Notes under the pieces: model-generated
What the model was told of the DNA's origin: nothing
What the model saw: only the letters and a program-made list of their open reading frames with translations
Databases searched by the model: none
Part shown: positions 1 through 7,250 of the stretch, piece after piece
Position numbering within the stretch: the first letter of the stretch is position 1
Layout: every line of letters starts with the position of its first letter
Position numbers and translations under genes: made by a program
NCBI GenBank assembly: GCA_910577325.1
Contig: CAJTMR010000042.1
Location: 1-16,570 of the forward strand
Length of the DNA: 16,570 nucleotides
DNA from: an uncultured Parabacteroides sp.
GTDB lineage: Bacteria; Bacteroidota; Bacteroidia; Bacteroidales; Tannerellaceae
Reading direction: 5' to 3'

Positions 1-2
1 AA

Positions 3-40
3 AAATGACCAATAAAAACGAACGTTTTCATTAGTCATTT
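3..40. repeat. Near-perfect 18-bp inverted repeat
   Basis: Positions 3-20 and 23-40 are reverse complements at 16 of 18 positions, around a two-base centre. An AAGCGCTT palindrome follows at about 44-51. No T-run follows the repeat on the plus strand. It could be a protein-binding site or the transcription stop of a gene lying to the left of the window. Confidence 0.5.
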
Positions 41-260
41 CCCAAGCGCTTGATATCTTTTTATAAATCAAAACTTTACACTATACTTTCATTCATTTCA
101 CGCCTTCTAAAAAACCTCTTTACGCGTACATTATATAAATCATCACATTATTATAAATCAACCTATTACATCAACCGCTAAAGTCCCCAAAACCAAGGCA
201 GCCGCACCAAAATCATAAAGCGTCCATCTGTTTTCGCCACCGATACGGACCAATCATATA

Positions 261-388
261 ATGTTTTTGCAAAAACAACTATCATACTATCATATCCGGC
301 CGTATATTATTTTAAACCAATGCGTTATGGCATGATAGTTGCTGTTTTTAACTATCATTCATCTATCACACCTATCATAGTTAAAAAC
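261..388. promoter_or_regulatory. Cluster of ACTATCAT motifs with competing hairpins
   Basis: GTTTTTGCAAAAAC at 263-276 is a perfect palindrome. ACTATCAT occurs in tandem at 278-285 and 286-293, inverted at 332-339, and direct again at 351-358. Weaker copies lie at 362-369 and 371-378. ATGATAGTT (332-340) pairs with AACTATCAT (350-358). Separately, the 12-mer at 344-355 pairs perfectly with 377-388. The two stems share bases, so only one can form at a time. The pattern suggests a multi-site binding region or an RNA switch, but the function is not known. Confidence 0.4.
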
Positions 389-523
389 GATAACACCCTG
401 TGTATCAATTATACGATAAAAACAGAGACCGTCCGGAAACAGGTGCAAAACATGTTAAAACGGCTTCTTTTTTCATCAAGACAGGCTTTTCTTTTGTCAA
501 AAACAGCTTTTAAAGCCGCTTAA
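320..523 (+). CDS. Possible small hypothetical protein, doubtful
   Basis: An open frame of 67 residues starts at an ATG inside the ACTATCAT cluster and ends at TAA 521-523, just before the CCCGGGT repeat. I recognise no family. The first 15 codons are made largely of the palindromic repeats. No good TAnnTTTG promoter or purine-rich leader precedes it. After the stop the same frame stays open through the GC-rich repeat to about 829, which would fit a broken longer gene, but nothing confirms that. It is more likely noncoding than coding. Confidence 0.12.
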   Translation: MRYGMIVAVFNYHSSITPIIVKNDNTLCINYTIKTETVRKQVQNMLKRLLFSSRQAFLLSKTAFKAA

Positions 524-579
524 GACCCGGGTGTACCCACCACCAAGACCCGGGTGCGGAAGAGGTGCAGACCCGGGTC
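524..579. repeat. Three GACCCGGGT units at 23-bp spacing
   Basis: GACCCGGGT occurs at 524-532, 547-555 and 570-578, exactly 23 bases apart. The bases between the cores differ. The third core lies inside the perfect palindrome AGACCCGGGTCT (569-580). The patch is strikingly GC-rich against the AT-rich bases to its left. Confidence 0.6.
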
Positions 580-637
580 TGCGCGAAGCCCTGACGGGGA
601 TGCAGAAAAGTTTATCCGCCGTGTTGGAGGTACTTTT

Positions 638-660
638 ATGCCCTGTTTTGGCATCTTTTT
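638..660 (+). terminator. Weak terminator-like hairpin
   Basis: ATGCC (638-642) pairs with GGCAT (650-654) around a 7-base loop, followed by C and five T (656-660). The stem is only five base pairs. It points rightward, so it does not serve pepD, which ends at 700 and runs leftward. No rightward gene clearly feeds into it. Confidence 0.25.
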
Positions 661-699
661 CGCCGATGGCTATTTTTGTCCAAACATAAAAAGCACGAA

Positions 700-2154
700 T
701 CAGATTCTCGCAAGCGTCGTAACAATAAAGTCCCACGTACGAGCAACAGACGGGATACTGACACGCTCGTCAGGAGAATGCGGATGCTGCAAGTCCGGGC
801 CGATAGATATCATGTCCATATCGGGGTAAGATTCCTGGATGATACCGCATTCCAAACCGGCATGCATAACCTTTGCCTCCGGCATTTTTCCGTACAGGTC
901 CAGATAAGCCTGCTGCATAATTTTGAGGATCGGCGAATCGATATTCGGCTGCCATCCGCCGTAACCATCCGAATATTCCACCTTGGCCCCAGCCAAGGAG
1001 AAAACACTTTCCAGGCTTGAACAAACAGCCTCCTTACGACTCTCGGACGAACTTCGAACCAAAATCTGGATCTCGATCATTTCGTTCGAAGACTTTACGA
1101 TTGCCAGGTTTGTAGACGATTCGACCGTGCCCGGGAAATCGACCAACATACTGATCACACCGTTCTGACAGCCCTCTATCGCATTAATCAGATCATCTTG
1201 GATCTCTTCAGGAATCAGAGTAGCCGGCATATCGGTCATTCCGGCCGTAAAATTAATATTACATTCAATCCCCTTATATTCTGTACGATACATTTCCTGA
1301 TAATCGGAAACAAGTTCCCAAAGAGCTTCCACATTATCACCCGGGATCGTCAGGACGGCAAAAGCCTCACGCGGAATCGCGTTGCGCAACGAACCGCCGT
1401 CGATAGACGACAGGCGAGCCCCGTAATCGCGTACGGCTTCTTTCAAGAAACGGAACATCAGCTTATTCGCATTCGCACGTCCCAAATGAATATCCACACC
1501 GGAATGGCCGCCTTTCAAGCCGGTCAGGCTGATTTTCACGGCTACATCGCCTTCCGGGATATAAGTATCTTCCTTAAATTGCATGGAGACATCCAGATCG
1601 GCCCCGCCGGCACAACCGACAAACAGCTCGCCTTCTTCCTCCGAATCACAGTTCAACAGAATCTCTCCTTTCAGGAAACCCGGTTTCAAACCGACTGCCC
1701 CATCCATACCCACTTCTTCGTTAATGGTGAAGAGAGCTTCCAGCGGACCATGTTTCAACGTCTTGTCCGCCAAGACAGCCATAGCAAAAGCGGCTCCCAT
1801 ACCGTTATCGGCCCCCAATGTCGTTTCGCGTGCCTTCACCCAGTCTCCGTCTATGTAAGCATCAATCGGATCGGTCAGAAAATCATGTTTTACCGAAGAG
1901 TTCTTCTGCGGAACCATATCGAGGTGGGACTGCATGGTCACAGTTTTGCGTCCTTCCATTCCCGGAGAAGCCGGTTTACGAATCAAAACGTTTCCCACTT
2001 CGTCCTGCAAGGTGTCCAATCCCAGCCCTTTACCAAAAGCTACCATAAAACGGGTTACAGCCTCCATGTGCCCGGTCGGACGAGGGATTTGCGTAAGGTC
2101 ATAGAAATAACCCCAGACTGGCTGCGGAGAAAGATTTTTGATTTCTGTTGACAT
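700..2154 (-). CDS. pepD: Aminoacyl-histidine dipeptidase (peptidase M20C family)
   Basis: This is a cytosolic metallopeptidase that splits Xaa-His and other dipeptides, recycling amino acids from imported peptides. The 484 residues match the usual PepD length. The di-zinc site is visible: H77 and D79 in SHLDM, bridging D116 in GADNGMG, E146-E147 in NEEVG, D170 in NCDSEEEG, and H459 in the C-terminal PHSPDE. The inserted lid domain (about residues 190-380) contains the GGHSG motif typical of M20 enzymes. There is no signal peptide. The start is ATG at 2154, with an AT-rich leader. It lies 45 bases downstream of the flippase-like gene, so both are probably cotranscribed leftward. No clear terminator follows the TGA at 700. 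The family assignment is firm; the exact peptide preference is not visible. Confidence 0.95.
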   Translation of the reverse strand: MSTEIKNLSPQPVWGYFYDLTQIPRPTGHMEAVTRFMVAFGKGLGLDTLQDEVGNVLIRKPASPGMEGRKTVTMQSHLDMVPQKNSSVKHDFLTDPIDAYIDGDWVKARETTLGADNGMGAAFAMAVLADKTLKHGPLEALFTINEEVGMDGAVGLKPGFLKGEILLNCDSEEEGELFVGCAGGADLDVSMQFKEDTYIPEGDVAVKISLTGLKGGHSGVDIHLGRANANKLMFRFLKEAVRDYGARLSSIDGGSLRNAIPREAFAVLTIPGDNVEALWELVSDYQEMYRTEYKGIECNINFTAGMTDMPATLIPEEIQDDLINAIEGCQNGVISMLVDFPGTVESSTNLAIVKSSNEMIEIQILVRSSSESRKEAVCSSLESVFSLAGAKVEYSDGYGGWQPNIDSPILKIMQQAYLDLYGKMPEAKVMHAGLECGIIQESYPDMDMISIGPDLQHPHSPDERVSIPSVARTWDFIVTTLARI

Positions 2155-2199
2155 AGATGTTAAATTTAATTTGTGCTACTTTTATTTTATGTAATAGTA

Positions 2200-3207
2200 T
2201 TATTCACCAACAGCCTCCGGTATCCCCTTGTTCGTGAACGGCAAAGCCACCACGCCAAACAGGCCGGTCAACCCGAGCCAAGCGGTTTGTACCGTATGCA
2301 CCACCAAGGCGAAAGCCGCGGCATCGGTTTCCTTTACCCCGAAACACATCAAGGTGGCAATCACCATAAAGTGCCACGGGCCGATACCTCCCTGGACAGG
2401 AACAGCCACGGCGATACTGCTCATCGTAAAAGCGATCAGGCCGACCGTCACGCCCAAGTCCCGAGTAAAGTCAAAAGCATAGAAAGTGATGTAGAAATAC
2501 AGGAAATATCCTGCCCAAATCAACAAAGTCTGAATCACGAAAAGACCTTTACGCTTCATCAGCCAAATACTCTTCATTCCGTCCCAGACATTCTGCAACA
2601 TCGACTTCGCTTTCTTGACCAGCGTAAAGTTACTCATATATGTGAATATAAACCAAATTCCGGCAATAAAAATTACGCCTGCGACGTAAATCCATATCGA
2701 GTTGAACATAGACTGGAAACCATCCAACAATGCCGGGTTCTTCGCAAAGAAGCTACGAAAGAAATCAAAATTGAAAAGAATGATGGACATTGTGATCAGC
2801 CCGACCATGATAGTATCGCTCACACGGTCAATCAACAACGTCCCTAACAGGCGGGTAAACGGGATTTTGTCATATTTGGTTATCATCCCGCAACGCCAGA
2901 CCTCACCGACACGAGGCAGCACAAGGTTGACAGCGTAATTTCCAAGCACGGCATAAATCACGTTGCCGGTCTTCACCTTGTCACCTAACGAACGGATCAG
3001 CAGCCCCCAACGTAACCCCCGAACGACATTGGCGCCTAAACCGAACAAAAGGGAAAAAAGAATGATCTCATAGCGGACGCCCTTACGAATCACATTCCAG
3101 ATCTCGCCGATATCCATCTTGCTATACAGATACCAAAGAAGTAAACAGCCGAAAGCAAGCGGGAGAATTATCTTGAGAAACGTGCGTAGAATTGCTTTAA
3201 AATCCAT
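2200..3207 (-). CDS. Flippase-like integral membrane protein (lysylphosphatidylglycerol synthase transmembrane family)
   Basis: The 335-residue polytopic inner-membrane protein has about eight hydrophobic segments, starting at roughly residue 8. It shows the hallmark features of the UPF0104/YbhN-like family: an early RGLRWG motif, NYAVNLVLPRVGEVWRCG (about residues 91-108), and the late VPVQGGIGPWH motif. This family corresponds to the flippase half of MprF without the aminoacyl-transferase domain. In Gram-negatives members are thought to move or sense lipids, but the substrate is unknown. The start is ATG at 3207. A TATCTTTG box on the minus strand at 3262-3255 sits about 50 bases upstream. 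It precedes pepD in the same direction and diverges from rsmA. I give no gene symbol because the specific role cannot be read from sequence. Confidence 0.85.
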   Translation of the reverse strand: MDFKAILRTFLKIILPLAFGCLLLWYLYSKMDIGEIWNVIRKGVRYEIILFSLLFGLGANVVRGLRWGLLIRSLGDKVKTGNVIYAVLGNYAVNLVLPRVGEVWRCGMITKYDKIPFTRLLGTLLIDRVSDTIMVGLITMSIILFNFDFFRSFFAKNPALLDGFQSMFNSIWIYVAGVIFIAGIWFIFTYMSNFTLVKKAKSMLQNVWDGMKSIWLMKRKGLFVIQTLLIWAGYFLYFYITFYAFDFTRDLGVTVGLIAFTMSSIAVAVPVQGGIGPWHFMVIATLMCFGVKETDAAAFALVVHTVQTAWLGLTGLFGVVALPFTNKGIPEAVGE

Positions 3208-3238
3208 ATATGCGTAGATGACTTTAAATTATTTGTTG

Positions 3239-3246
3239 TATTTTTG
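3239..3246 (+). promoter_or_regulatory. Promoter -7 box for rsmA
   Basis: TATTTTTG matches the Bacteroidetes consensus TAnnTTTG. Transcription would start near 3251-3253, about 50 bases before the rsmA ATG at 3305. This argues against an in-frame upstream ATG at 3218, which would lie before the transcript begins. No strong -33 TTTG is evident. Confidence 0.5.
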
Positions 3247-3254
3247 TACGCCTG

Positions 3255-3262
3255 CAAAGATA
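3255..3262 (-). promoter_or_regulatory. Promoter -7 box for the flippase-like gene and pepD
   Basis: The minus strand reads TATCTTTG, a TAnnTTTG match. It would initiate leftward near 3248, giving a leader of about 40 bases before the ATG at 3207. It lies only eight bases from the rightward rsmA box, and each transcript would start inside or beside the other promoter. Confidence 0.5.
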
Positions 3263-3304
3263 AGCATTATATTCAAATACGAACACATTACACCAAAGAA
3301 GTGG

Positions 3305-4090
3305 ATGAGATCAGTTAAACCGAAGAAAGCGTTAGGACAGCATTTCCTAAAAGACCTGCAAATCGCTGAACGTATTGCAGATACATTGTCCGATTACAAG
3401 CAGTTGCCTGTACTGGAAATTGGTCCCGGCATGGGTGTCCTCACCCAATTCTTACTGGAAAAAGGACATGACCTGACAGTTGTAGAGCTGGATATGGAAT
3501 CGGTCGATTACCTGGAACAAAACTTTCCCGCTCTGGAAGGCAAGATTTTGGCAGAAGACTTTCTGCGTCTGGATCTTGGCAAATTGTTTCCGGACCAATT
3601 TTGTGTAATCGGTAATTATCCCTATAATATATCCAGCCAGATATTTTTCAAAGTGCTCGATTACAAGGAGCATATTCCCTGCTGCTCGGGCATGATACAG
3701 AAAGAGGTTGCCGAACGCCTTGCCGCCGGTCCGGGCAGCAAGACATACGGCATCTTGAGCGTCCTGCTGCAAGCATGGTACGAAGTGGAATATCTGTTTA
3801 CAGTCAGCGAGCATGTATTCGATCCGCCTCCCAAGGTCAAGAGTGCGGTGATACGGATGGTGCGCAATGACCGGAAATCATTGGGGTGCGACGAGAAACT
3901 GTTCAAAACAGTGGTCAAAACTTCATTCAACCAACGACGCAAGACATTGCGTAATTCCATGAAACCTCTGCTGGGTAAAGATTGTCCCGATTATTCACTC
4001 CCAATTTTCGACAAACGGCCGGAACAGCTATCCGTAGAGCAGTTCGTGGAACTGACGCTGATAACGGAACGGAATTTAAATGATTTATGA
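3305..4090 (+). CDS. rsmA: 16S rRNA dimethyladenosine transferase RsmA/KsgA
   Basis: The enzyme uses S-adenosylmethionine to dimethylate two adjacent adenosines in the 3'-terminal helix of 16S rRNA during small-subunit assembly; loss gives kasugamycin resistance. The 261 residues match the family. KPKKALGQHFLKD opens the protein. SAM motif I is LEIGPGMG (residues 37-44), the acidic motif is VVELD (59-63), and the catalytic N-x-P-Y motif is NYPYNIS (104-110), a variant of the usual NLPYNIS. FDPPPKV lies in the C-terminal half. I chose ATG at 3305 rather than the in-frame ATG at 3218: the extra 29 residues match nothing in the family, and they would begin upstream of the promoter box. The stop codon sits inside the palindromic repeat at 4080-4147. 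mgtE follows 66 bases later. Confidence 0.96.
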   Translation: MRSVKPKKALGQHFLKDLQIAERIADTLSDYKQLPVLEIGPGMGVLTQFLLEKGHDLTVVELDMESVDYLEQNFPALEGKILAEDFLRLDLGKLFPDQFCVIGNYPYNISSQIFFKVLDYKEHIPCCSGMIQKEVAERLAAGPGSKTYGILSVLLQAWYEVEYLFTVSEHVFDPPPKVKSAVIRMVRNDRKSLGCDEKLFKTVVKTSFNQRRKTLRNSMKPLLGKDCPDYSLPIFDKRPEQLSVEQFVELTLITERNLNDL

Positions 4091-4147
4091 TTTCAGATTT
4101 ATGACTTATGGAACTTGTATTGTTTCATAAATCATAAATCATAAATT
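4080..4147. repeat. Palindromic intergenic repeat, copy 1, at the rsmA-mgtE junction
   Basis: The 14 bases at 4080-4093 pair perfectly with 4129-4142. The segment 4083-4109 is identical at 26 of 27 positions to 14385-14411 in the efp-radC gap, so the two are copies of one element. The element supplies the rsmA stop codon (4088-4090). No T-run follows, so it is not an ordinary intrinsic terminator. Confidence 0.75.
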
Positions 4148-4156
4148 CTCCAAAGC

Positions 4157-5506
4157 ATGATTGAACTGACGAAAGAATATATAGACAATCTGAAAGACAT
4201 CATCACAAAGAAGGAAGACGTAAAGATCAAGGAGATACTGGAAGAATTGTATCCGGCAGACATAGCCGAACTGTATCAGGAACTTGATCTCCAAGAGGCG
4301 ATCTACCTCTATCTGCTGATGGATGGTGAAAAGGCTGCGGATGTCTTGATGGAACTGGACGAAGAAGATCGCCACAAGTTACTGAAAGAACTTCCGAACG
4401 AACTGATTGCCAAACGCTTCGTAGACAATATGGAGACCGACGACGCTGTAGACCTGATGCGTGAGTTGGACGAAGATACCCAGGAAGAGATTCTTTCGCA
4501 CATCGAAGACGTAGAGCAGGCAGGCGATATCGTCGACCTGTTGAAATACGACGAAGACACCGCCGGCGGTTTGATGGGAACCGAAATGATCGTGGTGAAC
4601 GAGAATTGGAGTATGCCCAAATGTATCGACGAGATGCGCAAGCAAGCCGAAGACATGGATGAGATCTATTACGTCTATGTCGTCGACGACGACGAACGCC
4701 TGCGCGGCGTTCTTCCTTTGCAGAAGCTGATCACCAATCCTTCCGTCTCGAAGATCAAGCATGTGATGAAGAAAGACCCGATCTCCGTCCGTGACAGCGA
4801 CAGTATCGAAGAGGTGACCGAGACGATCGAAAAGTATGACCTGGTCGCCCTACCGGTCATCGACAGTATCGGGCGTCTCGTCGGACGTATCACCATCGAC
4901 GACGTTATGGATGAAGTCCGCGAACAGCACGAACGTGACTACCAGTTGGCTTCCGGTATCTCGCAGGATGTGGAAACTTCGGATAACGTCTTTACCCAAA
5001 CAGCAGCCCGCCTTCCCTGGCTCCTGATCGGCATGATCGGAGGTATCGGCAACTCTTGGATATTAGGCAATTTCGAAAACAGTTTTGCCGTCAACCCCAA
5101 GATGGCACTGTTTATCCCGCTGATCGGCGGAACGGGCGGGAATGTCGGCATCCAGTCTTCCGCCATCGTAGTACAAGGCTTGGCGAACAACAGTTTGAAG
5201 GAAGGGAACATTCTGCCCCAGATATTGAAGGAGTCTGTCGTTTCGCTGATCAACGCCAGCATCATCAGTTTAGTCGTATTTATCTATAATTTCTTCATGT
5301 TAGGCGACAGGGGTATCACCGCTTCGGTTTCCTTAAGTCTGTTTGCAGTCGTGATGTTTGCCAGTATTTTCGGTACGTTGGTCCCCATGACTCTCGACAA
5401 GCTGAAGATCGATCCGGCCTTGGCCACCGGCCCGTTTATCACAATTACAAATGACATTATCGGCATGATGATCTACATGTTCATTGCTTCGGCACTGGCT
5501 GGATAA
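4157..5506 (+). CDS. mgtE: Magnesium transporter MgtE
   Basis: This is an inner-membrane Mg2+ channel, usually a homodimer gated by intracellular Mg2+. The 449 residues fit the family. The acidic helical N domain covers about residues 1-130. Two CBS domains follow (about 135-260), including DPISVRDSDSIEEV and GRLVGRITIDDVMDEV. A plug region leads to five membrane segments from about residue 285. GGTGGNVGIQSS carries the conserved G-G-N-x-G-x-Q signature. D433 in TNDIIGMM corresponds to the pore aspartate of the Thermus protein. The acidic residues of the N and CBS domains that sense Mg2+ are abundant. ATG at 4157 follows an AAAGC leader. I see no clear promoter in the 66-base gap, so it is probably cotranscribed with rsmA. 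A terminator shared with susD follows. Confidence 0.95.
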   Translation: MIELTKEYIDNLKDIITKKEDVKIKEILEELYPADIAELYQELDLQEAIYLYLLMDGEKAADVLMELDEEDRHKLLKELPNELIAKRFVDNMETDDAVDLMRELDEDTQEEILSHIEDVEQAGDIVDLLKYDEDTAGGLMGTEMIVVNENWSMPKCIDEMRKQAEDMDEIYYVYVVDDDERLRGVLPLQKLITNPSVSKIKHVMKKDPISVRDSDSIEEVTETIEKYDLVALPVIDSIGRLVGRITIDDVMDEVREQHERDYQLASGISQDVETSDNVFTQTAARLPWLLIGMIGGIGNSWILGNFENSFAVNPKMALFIPLIGGTGGNVGIQSSAIVVQGLANNSLKEGNILPQILKESVVSLINASIISLVVFIYNFFMLGDRGITASVSLSLFAVVMFASIFGTLVPMTLDKLKIDPALATGPFITITNDIIGMMIYMFIASALAG

Positions 5507-5509
5507 ATA

Positions 5510-5551
5510 AAAAAACACCCTCTTCACCTTGCGGGAAAGAGAGTGTTTTTT
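5510..5551. terminator. Bidirectional terminator between mgtE and susD
   Basis: The 15 bases at 5510-5524 pair with 5537-5551, with one C/A mismatch, around a 12-base loop. The stem is flanked by A on the left and by TTTTTT (5546-5551) on the right. It therefore reads as an intrinsic terminator in both directions, serving convergent mgtE and susD. Confidence 0.85.
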
Positions 5552-5562
5552 CACACCGGACA

Positions 5563-7230
5563 TCACCAGCCTGTAGGCTGTTTGATATTCGGATTAGCGG
5601 TCACTTCCTGTTGCGGGAACGGCCAAGAGTCATACTTAGGAAATGTGCAAGCACGTGTCTCGATCAATACAAAAGCATTGTCATTCGGATTCCAAGCTCC
5701 ATAAATCGGGCCACTCATCGTTTGTTCGCCTATACCCCAACGACGGATATCATCGTAACGTTTGTTTTCAAAACAAAGTTCCACACGACGTTCACGCCGA
5801 TAAAGTTCACGCACTTTTTCTTGTGAATTATAAACCGATTTATCCATATCCGGCAATCCGGCCCGATGACGGATCATATTGATATACGCCTCAACTTCCG
5901 GATTCTGCCAATCGCCTGTTTCAACCAGACATTCCACATAGTCCAACAAGACTTCGGCATAACGATAGAGCGGGAAATCCAAAGAACCGTATCCCGTCGA
6001 ACGGTCGTTCTCATCAATGAATTTCTTTAACATATAACCGGAACGAGAGGCTCCCGTCTTTCCAACATAATCACTGCTATTGGGGTCAAACGGTGTATAA
6101 GTATAGTTGGAAATCGAAAAATCATCTCCCGGAAGCAGGAATGAAGCCGTCAAACGCGGGTCACGCGGTTTATATAACGGATTCTTTTCGTATTGCTGGC
6201 GTTCGGATGCAGGCAATGACTGAATTGTCTTGCCCTCTATTGTTTCATACGTATCCAACAACGATTTCAAAGGAGCGGCACAACCCTGCCCGCCTAACGG
6301 CGTACCCATGTTACGGAACCAAATATCACCGGCTCCATCTTTAGTAAAGAAGATACGTTCCTTATTTTGTTCGCCCTTATAAGTAAACAAGTTACGATAA
6401 TTGGCTGATGGATCAGAACCATCGGATTCCATATCATAATACAATTCAAACATTCCCGAATCTATCAAGCGTTTTGCAGCCGCTTTTGCCAGATCATATT
6501 GCTTAAACTGCAAGTTGATATCCATTTTCATGGCCAAAACGACCGCTTGGCTGATACGGTCACGACGGCCCTCATCCCACAAGAAAGGGAAAGCCTTTTC
6601 ATCCTGGACACTCAGGATCTCATCAAACTCCCGGTTCAAAAAATCGAGACATTCTTCCACCGTATTACGGCCTATATACACTTCTGCCGGAGCTAAAGCC
6701 TTGTCGACAATCGGAATACCGTCATGACGGCCATACCATCGCAATAAATTCAAATGATACCAAACCCGCCACGTCCTTGCTTCCACCTTCATGCGGGTCC
6801 GTTCGGATTCATCCGAGAAATAAGCCGCATCCACATGTTCCAAAAAACGACAGCAACGACGGATTTTCTGATAATAATAACGCCATGTCCAAAATGTCGA
6901 TTCCCACGAAGAGGGTGAATTGTTGGATGTAGGAGGAACCAAAGAACCGTTTCCCATCATGACGATACGCTGCTCGAAATTGGACAAGAAATACATATTG
7001 TCCGTCATGCCTTCCATACAAACAAAGCCTAAATCATCACCGCCATATCCGGCCTTAGGCCATGAACGACATTGATTAAGTGCATTTTCGCACTCATTCA
7101 TCGTTTTCCAAAACTTGTCATCCGTTGTCGCCGTAGGATGATCTTTTGTCAGGAAATCTTCACATCCGGTACTTCCAACCAGCAACATAGATGAAAGTCC
7201 CATTATTTTAAATATATTATTCAGTTTCAT
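5563..7230 (-). CDS. SusD/RagB-family outer-membrane nutrient-binding lipoprotein
   Basis: SusD-like proteins are surface lipoproteins that form a lid on the SusC-like channel and capture glycans, or sometimes peptides, for import. The 555 residues fit the family. The N-terminus is a lipoprotein signal with the lipobox STGC, giving lipidated C23. The next residues are acidic (ED), which fits surface export in Bacteroidetes. The SusD N-terminal signature (DHPTATTDDKFW, helix-rich TPR-like region) and the C-terminal RagB region (YRYAEVLLDYVECL, NMIRHRAGLP, LYRRERRVELCFENKRYDDIRRW) are clear. It starts 20 bases after the susC stop and is the last gene of the operon. No glycosidase, sulfatase or peptidase follows, so the ligand cannot be inferred. 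Confidence 0.95.
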   Translation of the reverse strand: MKLNNIFKIMGLSSMLLVGSTGCEDFLTKDHPTATTDDKFWKTMNECENALNQCRSWPKAGYGGDDLGFVCMEGMTDNMYFLSNFEQRIVMMGNGSLVPPTSNNSPSSWESTFWTWRYYYQKIRRCCRFLEHVDAAYFSDESERTRMKVEARTWRVWYHLNLLRWYGRHDGIPIVDKALAPAEVYIGRNTVEECLDFLNREFDEILSVQDEKAFPFLWDEGRRDRISQAVVLAMKMDINLQFKQYDLAKAAAKRLIDSGMFELYYDMESDGSDPSANYRNLFTYKGEQNKERIFFTKDGAGDIWFRNMGTPLGGQGCAAPLKSLLDTYETIEGKTIQSLPASERQQYEKNPLYKPRDPRLTASFLLPGDDFSISNYTYTPFDPNSSDYVGKTGASRSGYMLKKFIDENDRSTGYGSLDFPLYRYAEVLLDYVECLVETGDWQNPEVEAYINMIRHRAGLPDMDKSVYNSQEKVRELYRRERRVELCFENKRYDDIRRWGIGEQTMSGPIYGAWNPNDNAFVLIETRACTFPKYDSWPFPQQEVTANPNIKQPTGW

Positions 7231-7250
7231 AATCTTATATCTTTATATCA

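Larger units (their letters stand above)
1..699. other. Gene-poor, AT-rich intergenic region with many short palindromes
   Basis: I see no convincing gene in this stretch. Open frames are short and resemble no family I recognise. It is AT-rich up to about 520, then contains a GC-rich patch at 524-600. Structured elements inside it are listed separately: a near-perfect palindrome at 3-40, a cluster of ACTATCAT motifs and overlapping hairpins at 261-388, a three-copy CCCGGGT repeat at 524-579, and a terminator-like hairpin at 638-660. The nonamer TATAAATCA also occurs three times, at 62-70, 134-142 and 152-160. A leftward TATGTTTG box at 688-681 could start a transcript running into the region. 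Confidence 0.6.

Noticed and set aside
671..688. TATTTTTG (+, 671-678) and TATGTTTG (-, 688-681) boxes just past the pepD stop
   Set aside because: Neither has a convincing -33 partner or a gene ahead; in AT-rich DNA such matches are expected by chance.
497..736. 79-codon minus-strand frame across the pepD stop and the CCCGGGT repeat
   Set aside because: It starts inside pepD in another frame and is kept open by repeat DNA; no family resemblance.
1198..2151. Open frame of 317 codons on the plus strand opposite pepD
   Set aside because: It lies wholly within pepD, whose metal ligands are intact on the other strand, and the translated product resembles no family.
2173..2847. Open frame of 224 codons opposite the flippase-like gene
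   Set aside because: The composition is rich in His, Gln and Arg and shows no domain; it is a shadow of the membrane protein gene.
3218..3304. Upstream ATG extending RsmA by 29 residues
   Set aside because: The extension would begin before the promoter box at 3239-3246 and matches nothing in RsmA; the family start MRSVKPKKALGQHF is at 3305.
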